64,000 nucleotides of DNA, from positions 36,085,522-36,149,521 of the forward strand of contig NC_061862.1 of assembly GCF_907164915.1 (NCBI RefSeq), in the 5' to 3' direction. The position numbers were made by a program, and so were the translations under genes. This document shows positions 50,186-59,825 of the stretch, in pieces (position 1 is the stretch's first letter; every line of letters starts with the position of its first letter). Source of the stretch: Impatiens glandulifera (lineage: Eukaryota > Streptophyta > Magnoliopsida > Ericales > Balsaminaceae). The notes below the pieces were generated by a model that saw only the letters and a program-made list of their open reading frames with translations, had not been told where the DNA came from and did not search any database.

Positions 50186-52809
50186 GGTTGATGATGATGA
50201 TGATAGAAAGAATTGGAGAGAGAATTGATGATGAATTATTTGCAGGTTTTCAGACAAGATGAAGCTTTTGCAGAGAGAGAATTCATGGTGGTTTGGTTTT
50301 TTTGGTCTGGTCTGATCAAAGCGGTTTCTTGACAATTTCAAAGGAGAGTTGTTAATCGGCTTATTTTACTAGTGAACCATAGCTATTTCCCGGGTTTTTT
50401 TAATGATGAAATGACTAATTTACCCTTACATTTATTTGTTGGGACAGTTGGGCAAGGGTTCTTTAGGAATTCATGGGTTTGACTTTTTTAAAATATAAAT
50501 ATTTAATACCCAATTTTGCTGCCGTACCAAATTCATGGTATTATTTATTTATGGAGGGGTTTGTAAATTGTGTTGAATGGGCAATTGGGCATAATTGAAG
50601 AATATAAAATTTATGGGTTTGTAATTAGATAATTGAATTTATGTTTTAAATAAATAATAATGCATGTTTTGTTCAACAATAACTATACCAAGATTATAGT
50701 ATTTTAATTTAGGGGTGAGCAGTAGACCACCAAAAAAAGCAAAAATTTAATCATGCATATTTATTTGGGTCTTGAGAGTTTATACCGAGTCAACTCACTT
50801 CAATCATAGGGGAACTAAATAAATATATATTGAAATGTATTATTATTATTATTATATAAACATCTTTGTCATGCAAACGAGCACATTTGATTAGAATACG
50901 CGTAACTTGGGAATAGAACCAAAAATTAAAAGTCAAAATGAAGACTAAATCAAAGTTTCTAGTCTTCTTCTTCCTTACATTTTAACCAAAGCTTCCATTT
51001 ATAATGGGGAATACTCACATTGTGTGGTCCAATATGAATAATATTTTTGTATAATCAATTTAATTAATTAAAAAATATATGGATTTATTTTGGAGGAATA
51101 AAAACATTGTCTCATTAGAGTCTTAATTTAGCTTCAACTTTTTATATATGGAGTTGCTAGGTTAAAGAAATAAAACATTGAAGTTTAAGATATATATAAA
51201 TATTATATTGTCACACTTATTCAATTATTATAATAGTGGATAAGTAGAAAAGCAGTTTGAAGACCAATTTATGAGATAAAATATTTTATCATTTTGAAAT
51301 GAAGAAGGTGGACCTAAGAAAATAAATGTTGGGTTTTCTCATTTATCATATAAATACGTGTTTGGGAAGCTGACCTAATTCAATAAAGCTTGCCCTATAG
51401 TGAAATGAATAAAAGTGGTTGAATAAAGGGGACCTCATAAATATTTATTGACCATATTTTAGGGGTTGGTTAATGGTTAGCATAGTTAATCAAGATTAGA
51501 CATATGTATAAACACAATCTTGTTTTCAAGATCTTTATATGAAACCGGAGATAAAAAAAGCGTTTAAACAATTACATCTTTTTATTATGGGGTAGTATTA
51601 CCGTCATTATCTTTTGTCGTAACTTAAGACCAAAATTTGAAATTAAGATTTTTGATCTTTTAATTAATTTTGTTGAAAAATATGTTTAAAGTTGTTTGAA
51701 AATACAACTAACCTCGGTTAGTCTAATCAAGTATGGAGATAAAAGTTTAGATGATTATGTTAGTTGTTTATAATTTCTAACTTTTTTTTTTTTGACAAAT
51801 AATTATTTCATATCTTAAAATGGTGGGGGAGGTTGTGTGAATGGTCAAATTTAGATGACTTCTTATATAGAGAGACTATATTAATTGGGTATTTATGTAG
51901 CCTAGCTATATAAGGGTTGGTAGATTTTGACATTCCTTTGATTTCTCACCACATATCATTTATTATGTTTATCAAACTAGCTAGTGATTAAGATTAAAAA
52001 ATACAAAATCAAAAGTAAAAAAAGTGGATTTTGATATTTTCTTTGGGGGTGTTTATACTTTATATATACTTTGGTGGTAGTGTAGAAACATTAAACATGA
52101 GACAAGTTAGGCTAAGTCCCACTAAAATTTTCTTATGAAAGGTATTCTTGTAGGGTTTTTATTTTGTGGTATATATAATTAGTAAAATTATAAGATAATA
52201 GGAGGTATAACCTATGACATACATAGACAAAAAGAAGATAGAGACTATTTTAAAATCTTATTTTTATAATTAAAAATAGTTCATTTTTTTTAAGAATATA
52301 AAATATCCACCTCCACTATGTCCAATTATTAATTTTATTTAATCAGTATTATATGGAGACATTTAGTTTAGATATATTAAGGAGTTACACTTTGGAATAA
52401 CAATGGGTAGATCCTATATTTGCCCAATATGAGTTATCATTTAAAAAATAAAATAAAAATAAGCAAATAATAAATAAAAATTTTAAAAATATATAAAATT
52501 AGAGTTATCATTCTTCTTTTCTTTTTCTTTTTTTTTAATTTAAAATTAAAGTGATAAAAGTGGTTTATCTTTTTCCAAAAGTTAAAACTTCGTTTCAAAC
52601 GTCTTAATAGAAGTGAAAATTTATAATTGTATGGTGTCATTGTTTTTTACATTAGAAAACAATAAAAATAAAATAAAATGTAATTTGAAGCAAAAGGACA
52701 ATATAACATTTATTCTCTATACCTTTATTTTTTTCATCTTCATATTTTATTTATATTAATTTTTGTTTGGGTAAATTGTCAGTCTGCACATGAGCTGTTT
52801 TTTTTTAAA
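50186..52809. other. Intergenic region upstream of the formin gene
   Basis: Formin promoter and AT-rich DNA. No gene, RNA or clear repeat recognised. Confidence 0.45.
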
Positions 52810-52928
52810 GGGGACATGGGAAATTTGACGAAATGACCTTAAAGACCGGGTTATTTGACCTGGTGGTAATTTAATAATTTAATTGCGTTCGTGGTGATTT
52901 TATTTTTTTTGGACGATTTTGCCCTTGT

Positions 52929-52959
52929 CGCGAAACGCTAAGTGACTTAGCGTTTCGCG
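52929..52959. repeat. 31-bp perfect palindrome in left TIR
   Basis: CGCGAAACGCTAAGT, one central G, then ACTTAGCGTTTCGCG. An identical palindrome lies at 54931-54961 in the right TIR. Its half-site recurs in the internal arrays at 53226-53318 and 54292-54416. Confidence 0.9.
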
Positions 52960-53225
52960 AAGTGAAAATGTGTGAAATGTCCAAATTACCCTTACTATTT
53001 AATATAACTTCCCTCATTTTTTTTCATTTCTTTTCTTCTCTTTCTCTCTCTTCCCGTTCTTCTCCTCCTTCTCTCTAAACTGGGCGGCGACGACGGCGGC
53101 GAAACGACAATGAGTTTCACGACGAGCACGAGCACTGTTCCACTTGGTACGTTTATCTTATGATATTTCAAGTTTATTGATGTTTGTTTTATGCATCTTC
53201 GAATCACTGTTGTTTAGGGTTTACT

Positions 53226-53318
53226 TCCCGTTTCGCTAAGGACTTATCGTTTCGCTAAGGACTTCCCGTTTCGCTAAGGACTTTCCGTTTCGCTAAGTAC
53301 TTATCGTTTCGCTAAATA
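53226..53318. repeat. Five-copy ~19 bp array of the TIR half-site
   Basis: CGTTTCGCTAAGGACTT-type units repeat five times just upstream of the tRNA-like sequence. They share TTTCGCTAAG with the palindrome of the TIRs. Confidence 0.85.
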
Positions 53319-53329
53319 TTTTAACTTGA

Positions 53330-53402
53330 GTTGTCTTAGCTCAGTTGGTAGAGTGCGTGACTTTTAACCATGTGGTTGTGGGTTCAATTCCCACATATGG
53401 TG
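53330..53402 (+). tRNA. tRNA-Lys(TTT)-like sequence, probably decayed
   Basis: 73 nt with cloverleaf order: acceptor GTTGTCT, TA, D arm GCTC/GAGT with AGTTGGTA loop, anticodon arm CGTGA-CTTTTAA-CCATG (anticodon TTT), variable TGGTT, T arm GTGGG-TTCAATT-CCCAC, acceptor ATATGGT, discriminator G. A T-run (53403-53407) follows, as for RNA polymerase III termination. It closely resembles the plant nuclear tRNA-Lys(UUU), with C-to-T and G-to-A changes. The acceptor arm has one C-T mismatch and several wobbles, and the anticodon stem has one A-C mismatch. The A and B boxes (TAGCTCAGTTGG, GGTTCAATTCC) remain nearly intact. Carried inside the TIR element; likely a pseudogene. Confidence 0.75.
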
Positions 53403-53410
53403 TTTTTATA

Positions 53411-53705
53411 GTTTTTTTTTTACTTTTGCATAAATCAAATGCTCATTTGTAGAGAAATGGTTATGTTTTAATTTGATACATAAATGAAATGGTATAGAAA
53501 ATGTTTGTTATGGTTATGTTTTAATTTGATGCATAAATGAAATGGTATAGAAAATGTTTGTTATGGTTATGTTTAATTTGATGAATAAATGAAATGGTAT
53601 AGAAAATGTTTGTTTGTTTTTTTTACTTTTGCATAAATCAAATGTTCATTTGTAGAGAAATGGTTATGTTTTAGTTTAATACATAAATGAAATGGTATAG
53701 AAAGA
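53411..53705. repeat. ~54-bp tandem repeat inside the TIR element
   Basis: Three to four copies of a unit containing GGTTATGTTTTAATTTGAT and ATAAATGAAATGGTATAGAA. They are flanked by a larger repeat of TTTTGCATAAATCAAATG..TTGTAGAGAAATGG at about 53425 and 53630. Confidence 0.75.
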
Positions 53706-53833
53706 AATGAAACAAAATCAGTTTAAACATTCATTAACAAATACCAAAAGCAGCTTAAACATTCATTAACAAATACCAAAGAAAGTAGTTCACTTTTTAC
53801 ATATTATTATTTTCTTAATTAGAATTAATTTAT

Positions 53834-54290
53834 TTATTTACTGAAGTAATCTTCAGTCCTGCCCTTGAATCCAATTTGTCCAAAAGTCAATGCCAAGAAC
53901 AATCTCAAGTGTCAAGTAACCAGCCTAACCTGTTTGTTTACTTGTTTATGTATATTAATATTAGAAAGAAACAGAAATATATTTTAATTGCTCAGTCCCA
54001 ATGCTGGAAAGAGTCCGTTGATCGCCGGAATACTGGAAGGTGCTAACCATCCGATCAACCCAAACCCAATCACGTTCAGATCTTTCCGTAGCCAATCCCT
54101 CTTGAAACTACAATTAATCAAACAAACAAATTTCAATTATACTCTTATTTTCTTACATTACATACATACATGATACATACCATGTAAGCTTTCCACCTAA
54201 GGCTTTTGCAACCATCAAAGGATTCATGGCTCTAACTGGAGCCTTTAGGAATCATGAGCTCAGTCTCACCGGTGATGAAGACAGACAAGA
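53834..54290 (-). pseudogene. Captured photosystem I subunit O (PsaO) gene fragment
   Basis: Three exon relics on the minus strand. About 54290-54181 gives FLKAPVRAMNPLMVAKALGG then KLTC, a transit-peptide region with one in-frame stop (SS*FLK). 54107 to about 53986 gives FKRDWLRKDLNVIGFGLIGW, then LAPSSIPAINGLFPALG. 53929-53834 gives HLRLFLALTFGQIGFKGRTE then DYFSK and a stop, with TGG changed to TGA before HLRL. These match PsaO blocks (RDLNVIGFGLIGWLAPSS, LTFGQIGFKGRTEDYF) as remembered. Exon 1/2 split the same Cys codon (TG/T) and introns with GT/AG are kept, so genomic DNA was captured. A stretch of the middle exon (AHFP..FWLW) is missing. It is not functional. Confidence 0.85.
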
Positions 54291-54291
54291 T

Positions 54292-54416
54292 CCGTTTCGC
54301 TAAGTGCTAAGCACTTAGCGAAATGCTAAGCACTTAGCGAAACGCTAAGCACTTAGCGAAACGCTAAGCACTTAGCGAAACGCTAAGCACTTAGCGAAAC
54401 GGTAAGTCCTTAGCGA
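54292..54416. repeat. 20-bp tandem array of the TIR palindrome motif
   Basis: Six to seven copies of CACTTAGCGAAACGCTAAG, a self-complementary-rich unit, lie close to the presumed 5' side of the captured PsaO fragment. Confidence 0.88.
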
Positions 54417-54930
54417 ATCTTCCCTGAAACGGAACTCATATGATCCAAGATTATATGCAAAACCCATTAATGAACCACACTTAACGAAATGGTCAAATAT
54501 GAACCAAATAACAAATATGAACCCACAAATATGAACAAATATGAACCAAATATGAACGAAATATGAAAAGGTTTTGAAATGAAGAAAATGTAAACATGAA
54601 CATAACTGTTTATCAGATCTGAAATGAACATCTACCTCGACGACCTTCAAATCCTTAGAATCGGAGATCTGCATACCCTAAACCCTAGAATCGGAAACCT
54701 GCATGCAAAATAGATTTAGGGTTATAAATCTTGTAAATCTGTATAGATAAAAACATAAATGGATTATGTTAGAAGATCTTGTAAACCAGTATAGATCTGT
54801 ATAGATAACCGCCGCCGTCCGTCGCCGTCCGTCGTCGCCGGCCGCCGTGAAGGAGAGAACGGGAGAAGAGAGAGAAAGAAAACTAAGAAAATGAAAATAT
54901 TTGAGTATTTATACTAACCCTAATCCACTT

Positions 54931-54961
54931 CGCGAAACGCTAAGTGACTTAGCGTTTCGCG
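54931..54961. repeat. 31-bp perfect palindrome in right TIR
   Basis: Identical to 52929-52959. Confidence 0.9.
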
Positions 54962-55080
54962 ACAAGGGCAAAATCGTCCAAAAAAAATAAAATTACCACG
55001 AGCGCAATTAAATTATTAAATTACCACCAGGTCAAATAACTCAGTCTTTAAGGTCATTTCGTCAAATTTCCCGGGGACAT

Positions 55081-57500
55081 TAATAATACATTCTTCTCAA
55101 ATTCCTATATCTTGTCTTTCTGTTTGTAACAATATTATTTTCAATCAGATTTAATACATTTCTCTATTAAGAAAAGAAAAAAAATAAATGTATTGGATAT
55201 ACCTAGATTTTGGATTATTTAAAAATATTTTTTTAATATTATTTGAGATTAGTTAAGTTAAATTATTATTTTTTATTTATATTTATTAAAAATATATAAA
55301 TAATTTTGATTTATTAATTGAATGGTTTGATAATTGAGATTTATAAATATATATTTTTTAAATCGGTTCAATATTTACCATTTTTATTCAATATCCAACC
55401 ACCACAAAATTTGCACCCCTAGATGATCTTGTTCACCCCTCCCAAGATTTCTTTCAAAATCCACCTAACATTTTGATACATTCATTGAAAGATGTCAAAT
55501 TTCAATGTTAGATAGAAAATTAGTAAAAATGAGCATGATATTTTTAGTATATTAATTTTTTTTTTTTTTTTAAATATAAAAAATATCAACTTTTTTATAT
55601 ACTAAAACAAAATAATAAAGTATATTTTGATATCGATATTCTCGATACTATAAATATATATTTTCAAAATTTCTGTATTATATTATATATCAAAATAATA
55701 TTTACAAATTAAAAATATATATAATACTTATAAATAATTTTCATTTTAATTTTCATTTTAATTTTCATTTTAATAATAGATTAAATAACCATTATATATA
55801 TATTTTTTTTATTAAAATCAAACTGTCAATCATCTTATTAAATTTATTTCATTTTATAAACAGAGTTTTGAGACTCAACTTTAAATATATTTATTTTTCT
55901 TTTTAAATTTAATAAATTTATTTTTTTTAAACAGAATTGATGTTATAAAATAAAAATATAATTAAACTTCCGTATTAAAATCGCGGTATACTATCAATAT
56001 TGGTATGAGTTATGTTACTTGTATAATATTGAGATTTCGATATACTGAAATAAAGGTACGATAAATATACGATTTTCTTATACTGAAATTTTCGATACGA
56101 TACGATATAATTAAAAAATAATTAAAAAATTTACAGTATACGACCTATCCTTGACGACGATGATAATAGAGACCAAAACAACTGTATTTAAGAATAATAA
56201 ATTCTAAACTATCAATTAATTCAAAATTTTACTGGGTAAACCCGAAAAGGTTTTAATCATTGTGGATAGAAATCAAACCTTACCCCTTTAATTTATAAGG
56301 TAAAACTCATTAAAATTTTAAAACATTTAACATTTAAAATTATAACTAAATTAATTAACATTTTTCATCTAGATAAACTTGTAAATTAGTTAAATTATTA
56401 TGATTTTAAATTTATAATTATTTAATTTTATAATTTTAAAGAAATAAATTAAAATTATATTTTACAAATTATTATTATTAATTTGTTTATTATTGTTTTT
56501 TTATTAATTATATATAATAATACTATATAACTAATATTATTTATAAATAAACTTATACTATAACCATTGAACATTCTAAATTTATAGCCCATTTCTGTGT
56601 TTATTTACGAGATTTATATTTGCAATTTAATTAAGGTTGTCCGGTTAATAATAAGCATAAATTGGATGATATTTTCAATATTGATCCTTAACAAATGTAT
56701 GAATTTTGATTTCTGGCCCAAAATATTTTATAGTCAAAGGGGCCCAAGACAATCCAAAAACTTGGAATTGGTATTTAAATTCGGTAAAACAATTGGGCCT
56801 AAAAAAGTTAAGAGAAATGAAATAGGCCCAACTTATATTAAACAGAGAATACCCAATTATATCTCCAATCCCATTTGTTTGAATGTGGGTTTGTAAGTGT
56901 GCTTATATGAAATTAAAAATACTTAGAAAATTAAAATTTTATTAATAATTCATGTGAATGATAAGTTTATGTTTCAAATGAATGTGGTGGATCTATATAT
57001 TTATTAGTTAGAATCTCACCTATAGTCTTTTATGATTTGTTTCAATAAAATGAAAATTTTTGGGCACTCAAACAATGGAGACCAAGAGGATTGAGGTGCC
57101 TAATCGAATTCTTATTTTTTAGTTAAAATAATTATATTTAATATACTATTAAATAAATATAATAAGTTTGCATTAAATAAGATAGTTTAGTTGTTTAAAT
57201 GATATATTACCTATAGTATCTAGAGATCAAATTTATATATATAATAATGCTTAATTTTTAAAGTGTCCGGATTACCGGGTCGAGAACTATGGTTAATTTG
57301 GATATATGTGAGAGTAAATGGATATTTGAGTCGGATTGTGCGTTGACCTGCCCATAAAAATTTTACCGTAATATTTTTTTCACGGTTTTTTATATTATTA
57401 TTCGTGCAAATGCATGAGATACATGCTAGTTTTATTAGGAATATTATTGTTTTTTTCCTGATTTTGGGTGCCCAGTGTGTTGAAGGGGGCTTAGGCAAAC
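55081..57500. other. AT-rich intergenic DNA
   Basis: No gene recognised. 55600-56150 is rich in GATATCGATA and GATACGATACGATA-type words, resembling a common degenerate plant transposon class, but no termini are found. The 99-codon frame at 56597-56896 has no recognisable motif. Confidence 0.4.
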
Positions 57501-57514
57501 TGTCTAACTGACCT

Positions 57515-57653
57515 TATCTGACCTATATGGAGACAGCATATTTTGGATTTGTGGATGACAAACTTCAAACCCTCATCACGAGTCTGGCCTGTTTGAGATT
57601 GAAATTGAAAAAGAGCAACGGAAACTAGCCATTATTATGCAGATTTTGTAATA
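57515..57653 (+). pseudogene. 3'-terminal relic of an LRR receptor-like protein gene
   Basis: From about 57538 it reads AYFGFVDDKLQTLITSLACL followed by RLKLKKSNGN and TAG. This is nearly the same as the last residues of the RLP at 59826-62607 (AYFGFVEDKLEDLITSV..). The 3' flank (GCCATTATTATGCAGATTTT) also matches. Upstream similarity stops, so only the cytoplasmic tail of an older tandem copy remains. Confidence 0.85.
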
Positions 57654-57829
57654 CATGTGTTTTTGTAATAAGTTTTACATTATTAATATTTAGATTATGT
57701 ACTGATATGTAACGAAGGAGGACCCTTTTGAATGTCATGTCTTCAGCAAGTTTTGTTTGTTTAAATCATATAAATAAAATGCGTTTAGAACAAGGACTTA
57801 ACAAAAGAGAACTTGAACTATCTGAAAAC

Positions 57830-58067
57830 ATGCACAAATACTATCTTGACGATTACTAGGACAAAACCAATGAATTTTCTTTCCTGTCGCTAATGAACCA
57901 AGACAAAAGTTATTTTCATAAATATTTATCAAAACGTCAAAACAAATAGCGAGGATTTGTCGTGTCCAACTTCCGTCACTATTAACCTCAGTGAAGGTTA
58001 TTTGAGCATTAGCGACGGATGATTGAATCATCGCTAATTCTGTTGCTATGGCCTATTTATTCTAGTG
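57830..58067. mobile_element. CACTA-like transposon end (right terminus)
   Basis: Ends ..TTATTCTAGTG at 58067, which is CACTAGAATAA on the minus strand. It is preceded by several subterminal GCGAC/GTCGC words (TTAGCGACGGATGATTG, ATCGCTAATTCTG). This is the architecture of CACTA (En/Spm) termini. No left partner was found nearby, so it is a fragment or MITE-like. Confidence 0.5.
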
Positions 58068-59825
58068 TGTCTAGAGAAGTGTGAATAGAAACTGCTCCCC
58101 ATCTATTCTGATAAAAAGACAGTCAGGTCTCTGTTGTTCTTAATTTCATAAAGTGATATTTCATTTTCCTTTGAATGATGTATTTTGTCACAATTATTTG
58201 CATAGATTCTTTGTAAGATATATAGCATGTTTATTAATGATTGGCAAAATATGGCTATTAAATGCCTTCTTTGACTCAAGACCCAAGTATTTGTAATGAT
58301 ATTTTCTCAATAAATACAAATATTAGGATAATTATCTATTTTTATCTATTGTTTATAACTACGGTGTGATCGTATATAAAACTAACTGAGAATTTGCTTT
58401 GTTTTACATTTTTTTTTTAAACATTTCATATAAATTTAATGCATTCACTTATATTTCACTAATATTTTGTAAGTGGAGGATTTAAGATGTGATCCAAGTC
58501 ACACATAATCCTACCATAAAGGTTATGAAATGTTTCTTGGTGTTCTTTTTCGTTGTTATCTTCTATTTAGATTGAATGAAAAATCGAGTTAAAATTTTTA
58601 TTTTCTTATGCATTGTTGTGATTGGAAGTGATTCTTATTTCATCCAAGATATTGTTTGGTGCCTTGCGCATGTGTTTGCTCTATTAAGAACCAAAATATG
58701 AGCTCTTTCGTTCCATACTTTGAGCGAATAGAGATAATAGATTAGGCTAATCAAATTGGGTTCCTAAATAGGGGATCAATCAGAGCTTTTGTGTCGAATT
58801 TGGGTAGAGAACCAGAATTTTAGTCTTTTTGGGATAAAGATGGAGTTCTTCCTGTTTTGGGATAAATATGTAGTTGAAGGTATGTACATGTTGTCTATGG
58901 AGTATCACTGTCACTATTAGTGACAAATTTGGCTTTTTTTGGCGACATATCAATACCGACACTAAAAGTCTTCTGCCAGCGCTTGTAAACGCCTCAAAAT
59001 ATTCATGTTCCTTATTATTGCTTGCATAGCGACACATAATGCTTCTCTTGCTTTGTTGTTATGTATTATTTTTTTTGGTTTAATTTATACACCATATTTG
59101 AAAGAATAAATTTAATTTTTAATCTTATTTATTGGTGCAAAAAAAAACATAAACAATACCGGATTGATTAAAAATATATAATAAAAGTTAATGTACTTAC
59201 TGAAATAATTAAAAATATATAATATGATTAAAAATATATTTAAATAACGAAGATTATATTTTTTTGGATAAAAGACTTAAAATGTATTAATATATAATGA
59301 TAAAATAAAAAATAATAATTTAAAATAAAATTTATTTTAATTAAATAATTGAGTGAAACTATACTTTTTAAATTTGGATCATTGAAATAACCTAAACCGA
59401 GTTGCCTTAATCAGCCATTTGCCATACCAATATTTCAACATGAATTGACATAACTTAGATTGTTCTATCAACTTGTGTAGTTGATTAAGAAAGTTATTTT
59501 GAAAATGATGCAACGCGTTAACTTCTATTATGTATTTTTTTAAATTAGATACATAAATGTTTCCTAGTTAATACATTTTCTTAAACTGAATTTAAGGCCA
59601 ATATAATTGCTATATAGAACTGTTCCAATATCAGGATGTATTTCTTCAATTATCTAGATAACGCGTTATGTATAGGCTCATGAGTCAAAAAGATGGGACC
59701 CAACAAACATTAATACTGCAACAATCTTCAACTTTTTTGGGTTAATCAATATCTGAAGTAGAGTAGGCAACATATTAATTTGCTATAAAACAACTTACAT
59801 TGGACTGAAAAGAAGAATCAAACAT
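58068..59825. other. Intergenic region upstream of the RLP, with GCGAC repeat
   Basis: 58860-59040 resembles 63430-63660 (ACCGACACTAAAAGTCTT, GCGCTTGTA, TAGCGACACAT). The remainder is AT-rich. The last 100 bp is the RLP promoter or leader. Confidence 0.5.

Larger units (their letters stand above)
52818..55072. mobile_element. Gene-capturing TIR transposon (Pack-MULE-like), 2,255 bp
   Basis: The ends are long inverted repeats: GGGAAATTTGACGAAATGAC at the left, and the same sequence on the minus strand at the right (55072 leftwards). They align closely for about 145 bp (52818-52962 and 54928-55072). Looser similarity in CT-rich and GGCGGCGACGACGG sequence extends to about 280 bp. GGGGACAT flanks both sides (52810-52817 and 55073-55080), an 8-bp target duplication. 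Long TIRs and captured gene pieces suggest a Mutator-like element, although MULEs usually give 9 bp and hAT gives 8. No transposase is present. The cargo is PsaO exons (minus), a tRNA-Lys-like sequence (plus) and two arrays of a TTTCGCTAAG motif. Confidence 0.85.

Noticed and set aside
54372..54674. 100-codon minus-strand frame in the TIR element
   Set aside because: Mostly translated tandem repeats (..GFIFVIWFIF..); only its first ~20 codons (MQISDSKDLKVVEV) might be captured coding sequence, and I cannot identify it.
56597..56896. 99-codon plus frame
   Set aside because: No motif, no neighbouring gene structure, AT-rich chance frame.
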